In this document: positions 14,323 to 23,989 of the stretch, one piece after another | Position numbering within the stretch: position 1 is the first letter of the stretch | Layout: each line of letters starts with the position of its first letter | Origin: Frankia umida | GTDB taxonomy: Bacteria > Actinomycetota > Actinomycetes > Frankiales > Frankiaceae | DNA length: 64,000 bases | Direction of reading: 5' to 3' | Assembly: GCF_023242945.1 (NCBI RefSeq) | Contig: NZ_JALKFT010000003.1 | Location: 62,001-126,000, forward strand | The notes under the pieces: generated by a model | The model's database searches: none | What the model was told of the DNA's origin: nothing | The model's input: only the letters and a program-made list of their open reading frames with translations | Program-made: the position numbers and the translations under genes

Positions 14323-16632
14323 ATGGGAGCGTTCCTGCACCGACTAGGCCGTTTCGCAGTCGAACGACGAAGGTTGGTCATCAGTTTCTGGGTGGTGGTC
14401 CTGGCCGGCATCGCCCTCTGCGCGACGGCCTTCTCCGGCCCGACGAGCAGCGCCTTCAAGATCCCGGGCACGGAGTCGCAGCAGGCCATCGACCTGCTGG
14501 ACGCGAAGTTCCCCGGCACCGGCGGCGCCACCGCCCGGATGGTGATCGCCGCGCCCGACGGGCACAAGGTGACCGACGCCGGGTACCAGGCGGCGGCCGA
14601 GAAGGCACTCACCGAGGTGGCCAAGGCGCCTGAGGTCGTCGGTGTCACCACCTGGGACAAGGCGACCGTCAGCGACAACGGACGGGTCGCGTTCAGCGAC
14701 ATCCGCTACTCCGTCGTCGCCGACAACGTCAGCGACGAGTCGAAGGACGCCATCCAGAAGATCGCCGACGAGCTCCGCGCCGTCGGGCTCCAGGTCGACT
14801 TCTCCGGTGGGGTCTTCGTCACCGAAGGTGGGGCGGGCAGCACCGAGATCTACGGCATCATCATCGCGTTCGTCGTGCTGGCGATCACCTTCGGTGGTCT
14901 GGTCGCCGCGGGTATGCCGATGGTGATCGCGCTGATCGGGGTCGCGATCGGGCTGCTCGGCATCCAGGCGCTCTCCGGCATCGTCTCGCTGAGCGACACC
15001 GCGCCCATCCTGGCGCTGATGCTGGGCCTGGCCGTCGGCATCGACTACGCGTTGTTCATCCTGACCCGGCACCGGCAGAACCTCGCCGAGGGTATGGAGA
15101 TCAACGAATCGATCGCCCTGTCCACCGCCACCGCCGGTGGCGCGGTGACCTTCGCCGGGCTCACCGTGGTGATCGCCCTGTCCGGTCTGGCCGTGGTCGG
15201 CATTCCGTTCCTGACCGTCATGGGTCTGGCGGCCGCGGGAACCGTCGCCGTCGTCGTGGTGATCGCGCTGACCCTGGTCCCCGCCCTGCTCGCCGTACTC
15301 GGACCGCGGGTGAACGCCGGACGCATCAAGCCGCTGACCCGTCGGACGGCCAGGGCCGCCGCGGCGAACCGGCAGCCGTTCGGTCACCGCTGGGCCGGCA
15401 TCGTCACGGCCAAGCCGTGGCTGACCGTGGTCGCCTGCCTGGTGGTCGCCGGGGTGCTCGCGATCCCGCTCACCGGGATGAAGCTCGGCCTGCCCGATGA
15501 CTCGAGCCAGCCCACCTCCACCACCGAGCGACGCGCCTACGACCTGCTCACCAACGGCTTCGGAACCGGCTTCAACGGCCCGCTCACGCTGGTGATCTCG
15601 ACCCCTGGCAGCGCCGGGGCCAAGGCCGCCGCCGCTTCCGGGGCCGAGGGCCTGCGCAACGCCGACGACGTCGCCGCCGTCGGCGAGCCGACCGCGAACC
15701 AGGCCGGCGACGTCGCGATCATCGCCGTCACCCCCAGGTCGGGACCGTCGTCGCAGGAGACGAAGGACCTGGTCAAGACGATCCGAACAGCCGCGGACCG
15801 GGTCGAGAAGGAGCGGGGTGGCCGTGCCTACGTCACCGGCAACACCGCGTCCAACATCGACGTGTCGGACAAGCTGTCCAGCTCGCTGCCCCTGTTCCTG
15901 GTGCTGATCGTCGGTCTGGCGCTGGTGCTGCTCACGCTGGTGTTCCGGTCGCTGCTCGTGCCGGTGAAGGCGGTGCTCGGCTTCCTGCTCTCGATCGGCG
16001 CGTCGCTGGGCATCACCGTCTACGTCTTCCAGCAGGGCCACCTCGGCGGCCTGTTCGGGGTCGAGGCGCCCGGGCCGATCGTCAGCTTCCTGCCGGTGCT
16101 GTTGATCGGCATCCTGTTCGGCCTGGCGATGGACTACGAGATGTTCCTGGTCTCCCGGATCCGTGAGCACTACGTGCACCACCGTGACCCGTCGAACGCC
16201 ATCACCGAGGGGATGGCGTCCACCGCCCGGGTCATCACCGCCGCGGCCCTGATCATGATGGCCGTGTTCGGCAGCTTCATCTTCGGTGACGACTCGGTCA
16301 TCAAGTCCATCGGCCTGGCCCTGGCCGTCGGTGTCGCGGTGGACGCGTTCATCGTCCGGATGACGCTGGTCCCGGCGATCCTCAAGCTCAGCGGGCATGT
16401 CGCCTGGGCGCTGCCGAAGTCGCTGGACCGCATCCTGCCCGACCTTGACCTTGAGGGCAGCCACCTCACCGCCGCCCACCAGCCGGGCGCGTCCGAGCCG
16501 GCCGGCGCACGGACCGGCGCCATCGTCGTGGACACCGGCGGTGCGGGCGAGCATGCGGATGGCCCACCCGCACAGCCCGACGCCGAATGGTTCAACCAGC
16601 AGCCGGAGCAGACCGGGCCGCGCCGACGCTAG
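14323..16632 (+). CDS. MMPL/RND-family membrane transporter
   Basis: The 769-residue protein has two RND half-repeats: one N-terminal helix, an extracytoplasmic domain, then a bundle of helices (about residues 180-330), repeated in the second half (about 365-710). The helix motifs LGLAVGIDYALFIL and GLAMDYEMFLVSRIREH carry the membrane Asp-Tyr pairs of proton-coupled MMPL proteins. Such proteins export lipids, siderophores or drugs. ATG 14323 has GGGAG five bases upstream; an in-frame TTG is at 14311. The last 60 residues are a disordered tail. Upstream twin TetR genes are the likely regulators. Confidence 0.9.
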   Translation: MGAFLHRLGRFAVERRRLVISFWVVVLAGIALCATAFSGPTSSAFKIPGTESQQAIDLLDAKFPGTGGATARMVIAAPDGHKVTDAGYQAAAEKALTEVAKAPEVVGVTTWDKATVSDNGRVAFSDIRYSVVADNVSDESKDAIQKIADELRAVGLQVDFSGGVFVTEGGAGSTEIYGIIIAFVVLAITFGGLVAAGMPMVIALIGVAIGLLGIQALSGIVSLSDTAPILALMLGLAVGIDYALFILTRHRQNLAEGMEINESIALSTATAGGAVTFAGLTVVIALSGLAVVGIPFLTVMGLAAAGTVAVVVVIALTLVPALLAVLGPRVNAGRIKPLTRRTARAAAANRQPFGHRWAGIVTAKPWLTVVACLVVAGVLAIPLTGMKLGLPDDSSQPTSTTERRAYDLLTNGFGTGFNGPLTLVISTPGSAGAKAAAASGAEGLRNADDVAAVGEPTANQAGDVAIIAVTPRSGPSSQETKDLVKTIRTAADRVEKERGGRAYVTGNTASNIDVSDKLSSSLPLFLVLIVGLALVLLTLVFRSLLVPVKAVLGFLLSIGASLGITVYVFQQGHLGGLFGVEAPGPIVSFLPVLLIGILFGLAMDYEMFLVSRIREHYVHHRDPSNAITEGMASTARVITAAALIMMAVFGSFIFGDDSVIKSIGLALAVGVAVDAFIVRMTLVPAILKLSGHVAWALPKSLDRILPDLDLEGSHLTAAHQPGASEPAGARTGAIVVDTGGAGEHADGPPAQPDAEWFNQQPEQTGPRRR

Positions 16633-16672
16633 TCAGGCACCCGCAGTCCCCGCAGGGCTGGTAGCGATATGC

Positions 16673-16713
16673 CCACGGACGGCCAGGTCAGAGGTTGACC
16701 CGGCCGTCCGTGG
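16673..16713. terminator. Bidirectional terminator between MMPL and TetR genes
   Basis: A perfect 12-base inverted repeat CCACGGACGGCC (16673-16684) / GGCCGTCCGTGG (16702-16713) lies between the converging genes. The right arm falls within the last codons of the minus-strand TetR gene. Confidence 0.65.
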
Positions 16714-17344
16714 TCGTTTCGGCGAGGGCGGGTGCGAGCTGGTCGAAGGCCGCCTCGGCGCGGGCGAGCAGGTCCGGCCCACCCCCGCCGGCGGCCCAGT
16801 CCAGCAGGAGAACGTCAAGGGTGGCGAGGGTCCAGCTGGCCATCAGCCGGGCCCGCAGCGGATCCGGTGGGGCGCCGAGGCGGCGGGCCACCTGCCCGGC
16901 CAGCTCGTCGATCCGTTCCTGCTGCACCTCGGCGAACCGGGCCCGCAACTCGGGCCGGGTCGCGATCATGTGCAGCACGGCCAGGGACTTCTCCCGGTTG
17001 TCCGCGCAGGCGCGCAGCACGAGGAACGCCATGGCCCGCAGTGACCGGGCGGCCGGCTCGGCCGGTGGGCGGGCGTCCACGAGCGGGCCGAGGCCGGCGG
17101 ACCGAAAGATCGCGCTGACCACGTCGTCCTTGGCCGGGAAGTAGCGGAAGAAGGTCCGCGGCGAGACGTCGGCGGCGGCGGCGATGTCCTCGACGGTCGT
17201 CGCCTCGTACCCCCGTTCGGCGAACAGCCGGCCGGCCGCGTGGACGAGCGTCTCCCTGGTCCGCGCCTTCTTGCGCTCCCGCAGTCCCAGGCCCACCACC
17301 GGGGCGGGGCCCGCCGGTACCGACACGTGTGCTGGTGAGGCCAT
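16688..17344 (-). CDS. TetR-family regulator, divergent from a DHA2 exporter
   Basis: The 218-residue protein starts at the ATG at 17344; the open frame extends much further upstream but overlaps the divergent transporter, so that part is rejected. The DNA-binding domain is clear: RERKKARTRETLVHAAGRLF, ERGYEATTVEDIAAAADVSP, RTFFRYFPAKDDV. The C-terminal domain resembles MftR/AcrR-type regulators with a final LLLDWAAGGGG helix. It very probably represses the exporter starting at 17577 through the shared 232-base intergenic region. Confidence 0.88.
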   Translation of the reverse strand: MASPAHVSVPAGPAPVVGLGLRERKKARTRETLVHAAGRLFAERGYEATTVEDIAAAADVSPRTFFRYFPAKDDVVSAIFRSAGLGPLVDARPPAEPAARSLRAMAFLVLRACADNREKSLAVLHMIATRPELRARFAEVQQERIDELAGQVARRLGAPPDPLRARLMASWTLATLDVLLLDWAAGGGGPDLLARAEAAFDQLAPALAETTTDGRVNL

Positions 17345-17503
17345 GTGCGCTTGTCCGTCCCTGTCTGTGGACAGTCCACGCCGCGGGGCCGCTCCCTCGG
17401 GAACCGGCCCGCGCCGCGGGGCTGTGACCTCGGGCTCTCCCGACCTCATGGCCTGGCACCCGGCACCGCTGACGGTAGGCTCAAAATCTGTCACCCGACT
17501 GTT

Positions 17504-17514
17504 AACTGGCAGTT
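17504..17514. promoter_or_regulatory. Candidate operator between TetR and DHA2 exporter genes
   Basis: AACTGGCAGTT is a perfect 5-1-5 inverted repeat in the divergent promoter region, inside a locally AT-rich stretch that also contains ACTGTTAACTG. It is a reasonable TetR operator, inferred only from symmetry and position. Confidence 0.4.
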
Positions 17515-17576
17515 CTATGCCACTTTTACCCCTTCTGTCCAGACCGCGACGGCGTGCCGTCGACGTGGAGGTCGCT

Positions 17577-19217
17577 GTGTCCGCAGCTCCCAGCACAGGC
17601 ACCACCACGAGCACCGGGTCGGGATCGCCGCCGCACCCACCGGAAGCGGGGGTGGCCGCGGCCGGGCGGTTCGAGAAGCTGCGATCCAACCCGTGGCTGA
17701 CGCTGATCAGCGTCGCGCTCGGGGTGGTCATGGTCGGGCTGGACGGCACGGTCGTCTCGATCGCGAACCCGTTCATCGCCCGTGACCTCGGCGCCAGCCT
17801 CGAAAGTCTGCAGTGGGTGACCAACTCGTATCTGCTGGCGCTGGCCGTCCTGCTCGTCGTCGGCGGCAAGCTCGGCGACCGGTTCGGCCGCAAGAAGGTC
17901 TTCCTCACCGGCATCATCGGCTTCGCGCTCACGTCGCTGCTGGTCGGTCTGTCCGGCAGCATCGGCGAGGTCATTCTGTGGCGGGCGTTCCAGGGGGTGT
18001 TCGGCGCGCTGCTGATGCCGAACACGCTGGCGCTGCTGCGTTCGGTGTTCCCCGCCGAGAAGCTGAACTCCGCCATCGGGATCTGGGGAGCGAGCTCCGC
18101 CATCTCGATCGCGGCCGGCCCGATCATCGGCGGTCTACTCGTCGAGAACGTCTCCTGGGAGTCGGTGTTCTACATCAACGTCCCGGTCGGCGTGATCGCG
18201 CTGCTGGTCGGCATCGCCGTCGTGCGCGAGAGCCGGGACGACCGGCCCGGGCAGCGTTTCGACCCGCTCGGCCTCGTCCTGCTCTCCGGCGGACTGTTCG
18301 CCCTGGTCTTCGGGGTGGTCAAGGCACAGACCTGGGGCTGGAGCAGCCCCTTGACGTTCGGGTTCCTCGGGGGCTCGGTCGCCCTGCTGGCGCTGTTCGT
18401 CCTCGCCGAGAGCCGGGTCGCCCAGCCCCTGCTACCACTGTCGCTGTTTCGCAACCGGACGGTGACGTTGGGCAGCGTCCTGGTGCTGGTGAACTTCTTC
18501 GCGATGTTCGGTGTGCTGTTCTTCGTCACGCTGTACCTGCAGAACGTGCACGGATACTCGGCTGTCGGCGCCGGGGTGCGGCTGCTGCCGCTCACCACGG
18601 TGTTCATGGTCGGCAGTCCGATCGGTGCGAGTCTGACCACGCGGTACGGCCCGCGGGTCCCGATCGGGCTCGGTCTGCTGGTGACGTCCGCGGCGCTGTT
18701 CGGGTTGACGCAGCTGGACGCGAACTCGTCCTATCTGCGGCTGTGGCCGTCGCTGCTGGCGCTGGGCCTCGGGATCGCGTTCGTCGCCGTCGCCTCGGCC
18801 GAGGCGATCGTCGGCAACGCCCCGCTGGAACTGTCCGGGGTCGCCGGTGGCCTGCAGAGCACCGCGATGCAGCTCGGCGGCGCCATCGGGACGTCGGTGC
18901 TCGGCTCGATCCTGACCGCCCGGATCAGCGGTGTCCTCGTCGACAAGCTCGTCGGGGCCGGCGCGCCCGAGCGGCTGGCGACCCGGCTCGCGGACTCGGC
19001 CGAGACGGTCAGCCAGGGTGTCGCCCTCACGCCGCCGCCCGGCACGTCCGCCGGTGTCGGTGAGGCGCTGGCCGCCGGTTCGCATGCCGCGTTCATGTCC
19101 GGCCTGCACGTCGCACTGCTCGTCGGCGCGATCGTCACCCTGATCGGCGCGTGCGCCGCCCCGTTCATCCGCGCCAGCGGCCGTCCCACCGACAGCGGCG
19201 CCTTCGCCGCCGGCTGA
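17577..19217 (+). CDS. DHA2-family (EmrB/QacA-type) MFS drug exporter
   Basis: The 546-residue protein begins at the GTG at 17577, which has GGAGG five bases upstream. The start is followed by a disordered ~45-residue cytoplasmic tail and about 14 hydrophobic segments. Family signatures are LDGTVVSIANPFIARDLG in helix 1, LQWVTNSYLLALAVLLVVGG in helix 2 and GKLGDRFGRKKVF in the loop, with motif C-like GPIIGGLLVENVSW. It should export drugs or metabolites by proton antiport. The divergent TetR gene at 16688 is the likely repressor. Confidence 0.92.
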   Translation: MSAAPSTGTTTSTGSGSPPHPPEAGVAAAGRFEKLRSNPWLTLISVALGVVMVGLDGTVVSIANPFIARDLGASLESLQWVTNSYLLALAVLLVVGGKLGDRFGRKKVFLTGIIGFALTSLLVGLSGSIGEVILWRAFQGVFGALLMPNTLALLRSVFPAEKLNSAIGIWGASSAISIAAGPIIGGLLVENVSWESVFYINVPVGVIALLVGIAVVRESRDDRPGQRFDPLGLVLLSGGLFALVFGVVKAQTWGWSSPLTFGFLGGSVALLALFVLAESRVAQPLLPLSLFRNRTVTLGSVLVLVNFFAMFGVLFFVTLYLQNVHGYSAVGAGVRLLPLTTVFMVGSPIGASLTTRYGPRVPIGLGLLVTSAALFGLTQLDANSSYLRLWPSLLALGLGIAFVAVASAEAIVGNAPLELSGVAGGLQSTAMQLGGAIGTSVLGSILTARISGVLVDKLVGAGAPERLATRLADSAETVSQGVALTPPPGTSAGVGEALAAGSHAAFMSGLHVALLVGAIVTLIGACAAPFIRASGRPTDSGAFAAG

Positions 19218-19280
19218 CCTCGCCGCCGGTCGACTCGCCGCCAGTTGACCTTGCCGCCAGTCGACCTTGCCGCCGGCTGG
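19205..19280 (+). repeat. Short tandem repeat at the 3' end of the DHA2 exporter gene
   Basis: About five imperfect 15-17-base units begin CGCCGCC(G/A)G and continue with a TGACCT or TCGACCTT-like half. They start in the last codons of the exporter and run into the intergenic region, directly before a terminator. Confidence 0.6.
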
Positions 19281-19294
19281 CTCATGTCACATCA

Positions 19295-19332
19295 CGAGGG
19301 ACGGGCCCGCCACCTCGCCGGGCCCGTCCTCG
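19295..19332. terminator. Bidirectional terminator between DHA2 exporter and shc
   Basis: CGAGGGACGGGCCC (19295-19308) pairs with GGGCCCGTCCTCG (19320-19332) with a single bulged G and an 11-base loop, between two converging genes. Confidence 0.65.
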
Positions 19333-19396
19333 TTCCGTCTCCGCGTCCTTCTTTGCCGGGGGGCACCGCCCGCCGGTCCGGGCCGTCTCCCGCGTC

Positions 19397-21643
19397 CTAG
19401 CCGCACTCGCGCAGGTAGCGGCCGAGCGCCATCACCGGCCAGAGCAGCCGGTAGCCGTAGTAGTTGAGGTAGAAGTCGCCGGGGAATCCGGTGCCGGTGA
19501 AGTGCGGCTCGTCCCAGGTGCCGTTCGGCAGCTGGTTCTCGGCGAGCCAGCGGGCGCCGCGGGCCAGGGCCTCCACGACCTCGGGTCGCCGGTCGGTGGC
19601 GAGCAGGCCGAGCATTCCCCACGCGGTCTGCGACGCGGTGGTCTCCCCGCGGCCGGCCCAGTCCCGGTCGTCGTAGGAACGCACGTCCTCACCCCAGCCG
19701 CCGTCGGCGTTCTGGTGGGCGAGCAGCCAGTCGGCGCCGGCCCGCATGACCGGGTCGGACGGTGCGACCCCCGCCGCCCGCAACGCCGGCAGGACGTTCC
19801 CGGTGCCGTACACGTAGTTGACGCCCCACCGGCCGAACCACGAACCATCGGTCTCCTGCGCGTCCAACAGCCACTGGACGCCCCGGCGCGTACGCGGGTC
19901 GTCGGCCAGCCCCTCCTCGGCGAGCAGTTCGACGACGTGCGCGGTGACGTCGGCGGACGGCGGGTCGGTGAGCGCCCCGAAATCCCCGAACGGGATCTCG
20001 TAGACCAGCGTGGAGGTGTTGTCCGAGTCGTAGGCGCCCCAGCCACCGTCGCTGGACTGCATCCCGAACAGCCAGGTGATGCCCCGCTCCATCGACGCCT
20101 TCAGTTCCCTGGACCGTGGATGACGCACCTTGCGCAGCGCCAGCAGCACCGCCGCGGTGTCGTCGGTGTCGGGGTAGGTGTCGTTCTCGAACTCGAACGC
20201 CCAGCCACTGGGCTCAAGGTCAGGGTGGTTCACCGCCCAGTCGCCGCGCTTGTCCCGGATCTCCTGGCCCAGCAGGTAGTCGGCGGTGCGCAGCAGCGCC
20301 GGGTGGTCGCCGGCGATCCCCGCGGTCTCCCCCGCCTCGGCCAGGGCGATCCCGGCGAGGGCGGTGTCCCAGATCGGTGACTGCGACGCCTCGACCATCC
20401 GCGCACCGTCCGGCATCGTGACGCTGTAGTCCTCGAGGGCCTGCAGCGCGGCGGTGAGCACCGGATGGTCGAGCGAGTAGCCGAGCAGGTGCAGCGCGAT
20501 GATCGAGTAGACGGCCGGCGGCTGAATCCCACCGAAGCACCCGTCCGCCTCCTGCCGGGTGACGATCCACCGTTCCGCCGCGCGGATCGCCTGCGTGCGC
20601 AGCGGCCGCACCGGCATCGAGTGGTAGCGGTGCAGCGCCTTGTCGACGCCGACGAACACCTCCCGCCAGCCGACCCTCGCCCGCAGCTTCGCCGCCCAGC
20701 CGCCGTCCCGACGCTGCCTGACGGGCGTCCCCGCCGCGTTGGTCACCGTGCCCTTCACGACGACCTCGTCGGCCACCGCGACCGCGACCGCGTCGGTGTC
20801 GGCCTTGTCACCGGCACCCGCGCCGGCATCCGCGTCGGCGGACGTCCGGACACCGGCGGCGTCCTCGGCGGGGACGTCCAGTTCGTCGAGGCTGAACGGC
20901 GCGGGATGCACCGGACGCAGCGCCTGGACGATCGTGAGCGGCACGATGGTCTGGCGCGCCCAGGTCGAGAACGAGTAGATGTTCAGCGGCGCGGTCGGCG
21001 GCAGGAACATGATCTCCGGTGGGATGACCGGCAGGTCCTCCCACCGCCACCAGCCGAACAGCGCCAGCCAGATGCGGGTGAACACGCGCGTCTGGGGAAT
21101 CCCGCCGTGCGCCCTGATCCACGCGCCGGCGAGCCGCATGTGCTCGGCGTCCAGGTCGTCACCGGCCAGCCGCAGGCCGATGTACGACTCGAGCGTCGCC
21201 GACAGGTCACCGGGGCCGCCGTAGAACAGCGGCCAGGCGCCGTCGGGACGCTGCCGCGACCGGATGAACCGGGCGGACGCCTCGGTCGCGGCCTCCGTCC
21301 GGATGCCGAGGAACTCCCGTAGCAGCAGGTCCTCGGCGTCCATCGTCGTGTTGCTCTCGAGGTCGAACTTCCACCAGCCGGCCTTGTCCTGCAGGCTCAG
21401 CAGATGTTCGACCCCACGCTGCAGCGTCTGCCCCAGCGTGTTCGCGGGCGCCCGCCGCGCGGACCCGCCGTGCTCCATCTCCGCCCGGACGGACGCGTCC
21501 TCGGCCGCGAGCATCGCGTCGTGGGCAGGCATCGCATCGGCAGGCGGTTCGGCGCTGGGCCTCGCGGGGGCGGGCATCGCGTGCGCCCTGCCCTGCTCGG
21601 GGATGGGCGTGATCGCGGTGCCGGTGGTCTCAGGGGATGCCAT
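19397..21643 (-). CDS. shc: Squalene-hopene cyclase
   Basis: The enzyme cyclises squalene to hopene/diplopterol, the core of hopanoid membrane lipids. The catalytic acid motif is DTDD (in YPDTDDTAAVLLAL). At least six QW repeats are visible, for example LSLQDKAGWW, IRSRQRPDGAWP, GMQSSDGGWGAYDSD, LDAQETDGSWFGRWG, LAHQNADGGWGEDV and ENQLPNGTWDEPH. The ATG at 21643 gives 748 residues. This exceeds the usual ~650 because of an Ala/Ser-rich N-terminal leader (~70 residues) and an Asp/Ala-rich insert (~60 residues) in the first half. In Frankia hopanoids fill the vesicle envelope that limits oxygen entry to nitrogenase. Confidence 0.96.
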   Translation of the reverse strand: MASPETTGTAITPIPEQGRAHAMPAPARPSAEPPADAMPAHDAMLAAEDASVRAEMEHGGSARRAPANTLGQTLQRGVEHLLSLQDKAGWWKFDLESNTTMDAEDLLLREFLGIRTEAATEASARFIRSRQRPDGAWPLFYGGPGDLSATLESYIGLRLAGDDLDAEHMRLAGAWIRAHGGIPQTRVFTRIWLALFGWWRWEDLPVIPPEIMFLPPTAPLNIYSFSTWARQTIVPLTIVQALRPVHPAPFSLDELDVPAEDAAGVRTSADADAGAGAGDKADTDAVAVAVADEVVVKGTVTNAAGTPVRQRRDGGWAAKLRARVGWREVFVGVDKALHRYHSMPVRPLRTQAIRAAERWIVTRQEADGCFGGIQPPAVYSIIALHLLGYSLDHPVLTAALQALEDYSVTMPDGARMVEASQSPIWDTALAGIALAEAGETAGIAGDHPALLRTADYLLGQEIRDKRGDWAVNHPDLEPSGWAFEFENDTYPDTDDTAAVLLALRKVRHPRSRELKASMERGITWLFGMQSSDGGWGAYDSDNTSTLVYEIPFGDFGALTDPPSADVTAHVVELLAEEGLADDPRTRRGVQWLLDAQETDGSWFGRWGVNYVYGTGNVLPALRAAGVAPSDPVMRAGADWLLAHQNADGGWGEDVRSYDDRDWAGRGETTASQTAWGMLGLLATDRRPEVVEALARGARWLAENQLPNGTWDEPHFTGTGFPGDFYLNYYGYRLLWPVMALGRYLRECG

Positions 21644-21939
21644 GGGATTTCGTCCTTGTACCTGTGTCGAGCGGATGTGGGCTGGGGATCCGCCGCAGGC
21701 GGGCTGGTCAGAGTGGTTCAGACCCGAACAAAACGGATGGACGGTGCCACGGGTGGGGCACCCTGATGTCGCGGGATGGTCGGCGGTACGTCCGCCTCGT
21801 TCGGGCCTGGCCCGGGGCTCAGGCTCCGGGAGCTCCAAGGACCGGGCTCCGGATGCCAGGCTTCGGGTGCTCTGGGGGTGGGGGCTGGGGCTGGGGGGCG
21901 GGAGTGCTGGGGCGGGCCTGGTGGGTGCTGCCCGATGCC

Positions 21940-22944
21940 CTAGGTACTGGCGGCGGCCAGGGCGACCCTTGGTGGGGTCAACCGGCCGGACGCCCCCTGG
22001 ATGGCCGGTGATCGCCCTGGTCCGGGCGGGGTCGGGGGTCTGTCTCGGCCGGGATCCCGACCTCGTGAGCTCGGTGGCCGGCCGGGAGTCGGGGAGGCGG
22101 GCGGCCGCTGCGCCTTCGCCGCGATGGATGGCTGCTTCGACTCCGGCTCCGGCCCGGGTGCGGCTGGCGGCTGACCCGGGCCCTGATCGACCGGCGGTCT
22201 CGCCTCCCCCCTGGACCCGATGGACCCGTCCGTCGTGGTGGCAGCGGGACGTGGGACGGCGGTGGGGCCGAGCCGGTCGAGGCAGGTCTCGACCGTGGTG
22301 AGCAGAACCTGCAGGTCCGTGCTCCCGGCCGCGCACCAGGAGCGGATCGCCACCTGCAGCGCCGCGAGGAAGACCGAGACGGTCAGCCGCGCGTCCAACT
22401 CCGCGAACGGCAACGCCACCGACGCCAGTGCTGGTGCCAACGCCGGTGCCGGTGCCGGTGCCGGTGCCGGTGTGGCACTGTCACCGTCGCCGACCGGTTC
22501 ACTGACGGCCAGTTCCGCGGCCAGCCGGTCACCGATGGCGATCAGCCGGTGCAGGACCGCGCCGGCCAGTGGCGACGCGCCGCTGACCGGCATCAGATGA
22601 TCGGCGTAGTGACGCAGGGAGGCTCCGTCCGGGGACATCAGCCCCCAGGCGCTCAGGGCCGCGTTGCGCAGGGCGAGCAGCGGCGGTTCGTCCACCGGTC
22701 GACGGCGCAGGGCGGCGACGGTGAGGTCGCCCATCTCCTCCAGCGGTGCGAGGGCGATGGCTTCCTTGCTGGTGAAGTAGCGGAACAGCGTCCGCACGGA
22801 GACATCCGCCCCCGCGGCTATCTCCTCGACCGTGGTCGCCTCGAAGCCCTTCTCGGTGAACAGCTCGTGCGCGACTTCGATGATCGCCTGCCTGGTGCGC
22901 CGTTTCTTGCGCTCCCGCAGGCCCTCCGCGTTCCCTGTCGACAC
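21940..22944 (-). CDS. TetR-family regulator upstream of shc
   Basis: The start is the GTG at 22944, with a G-rich ribosome site six bases upstream; the frame continues further but is non-coding there. The N-terminal domain is a standard TetR: RERKKRRTRQAIIEVAHELF, EKGFEATTVEEIAAGADVSV, RTLFRYFTSKEAIAL. Of 334 residues, the last ~110 are a Pro/Ser/Arg-rich disordered extension. A Pro-Ala dipeptide run from GCCGGT hexamer repeats (about 22430-22475) interrupts the ligand domain. It lies 296 bases upstream of shc on the same strand, so it could regulate hopanoid synthesis, but no operator was identified. Confidence 0.8.
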   Translation of the reverse strand: MSTGNAEGLRERKKRRTRQAIIEVAHELFTEKGFEATTVEEIAAGADVSVRTLFRYFTSKEAIALAPLEEMGDLTVAALRRRPVDEPPLLALRNAALSAWGLMSPDGASLRHYADHLMPVSGASPLAGAVLHRLIAIGDRLAAELAVSEPVGDGDSATPAPAPAPAPALAPALASVALPFAELDARLTVSVFLAALQVAIRSWCAAGSTDLQVLLTTVETCLDRLGPTAVPRPAATTTDGSIGSRGEARPPVDQGPGQPPAAPGPEPESKQPSIAAKAQRPPASPTPGRPPSSRGRDPGRDRPPTPPGPGRSPAIQGASGRLTPPRVALAAAST

Positions 22945-23989
22945 TGTGATCCCCCCACCTGCGCGTCCTGGCCGCAGCCCCCGCTCAACGTACGCCGGCA
23001 ACCGGCAACTGGCACCGACTGACAGTTTTCTGACTATCTTGACACCAGCCCGCGCGCTCCCCGTCAGCCGGGTACACCCATCCCAACCAGCCAGGACGCG
23101 GACCGCGTCCCAGATCTCGGTCGAACGTGACGGGCATCCCATCGGCCTCGACAGCACCGATAGGTGCCAACAAGGCCACCAGCCGAGGATGCGACGCCGC
23201 CACCCGGCCGGACCGGACCACGCCGCCTCAGCCGGGCGATGGCACCCGCCGCACGGCCGCGGCGCTCGCTTCCCCACCGGCGTCGACAATGCGCTCGACC
23301 GCCGCGGAGTCAATACCTGGAATCAGGTTCGGATCGATCCTGACAATGAGCATTCGCGTTTTGGCCACGTCGCCACAGTAGGTCGCCATTCACGTGGCCG
23401 GCGCCCTGAGTGCCGTCAGAATCCGGACACGACATCGGCCTCGTCTCCACCCGGACAATCGCGCGCGGCGCCGGCGCATCGGATGCGACAGTGCCCTGGC
23501 GCACGGCCGCGCCGCGGGCAGCGGGCCCGCCACGGTGGCACGTGCCATCCGGCTGTGGGTGCGGTGGCTCGGGTGGAAAAGACCTGGTCAAGGTGGTCGA
23601 CTGAGGTCTCGCCGGCCGGCCGTGATCGTGGTCTGCCCGTCCCGGCCACCCGCGGCCACCGCGGCGGGTTCGGGGCATCAGGCCGTCCGTACCGCGGCCG
23701 GGTTCGTGGCCTCGCCACTGCCGAAAAACACCCCCGGTTCGTCCAGGCGATGCACGAGTTTCCGCGTCCCGGGCGCATCAGGTTCAATACCGGCACGCCG
23801 AAGTGTGCCAGCTCGGCGATGGATCTGTGGCCTTTCGATTTCCCGCGGGCGGCGCGGGCCGGACCTACCGCGGCGAGGTTCACATGCGCGGCCATCCCGC
23901 TGCGTCGACCCGCGCCTCGCGTCTGAGGCGTGTGTCCTCGGCCGGATGCCACGCCCGACCGTGGCCGGATTTGGGCCTAGGCTGGACGG
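22945..23989. other. Long intergenic region without a confident gene
   Basis: About 1,045 bases lie between the TetR gene and the monooxygenase-like gene. Overlapping ORFs on both strands have poor codon structure. One small minus-strand ORF (23228-23389, 53 codons, starting MATYCGDVAKTRMLIVRID) reads like a real short protein with unusually AT-rich codons, but it lacks a ribosome site. The rest may be decayed sequence. Confidence 0.45.
23978..23983 (+). promoter_or_regulatory. Leaderless promoter -10 hexamer (TAGGCT)
   Basis: TAGGCT ends six bases before the GTG at 23990 and no ribosome site is present. A near-identical CCTAGGCTG context precedes the MFS gene at 59681. Confidence 0.5.

Noticed and set aside
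14155..14340. 61-codon minus-strand ORF before the MMPL gene
   Set aside because: It lies within the promoter region, has no ribosome site and is Ser/Arg-rich; not supported as a gene.
17345..18127. N-terminal extension of the 16688 TetR frame
   Set aside because: It overlaps the start of the DHA2 exporter on the other strand; the ATG at 17344 gives a normal TetR length.
21644..22336. N-terminal extension of the squalene-hopene cyclase frame
   Set aside because: No similarity to the family before the ATG at 21643; it would run into the TetR gene.
23228..23389. 53-codon small ORF (MATYCGDVAKTRMLIVRID start)
   Set aside because: Reads like a protein but lacks a ribosome site and uses atypical codons; mentioned under the intergenic region only.
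23416..23952. 178-codon minus-strand ORF in the long intergenic region
   Set aside because: Mixed composition with no recognisable domain; other frames in the same stretch look as good. May be decayed, not called as a gene.
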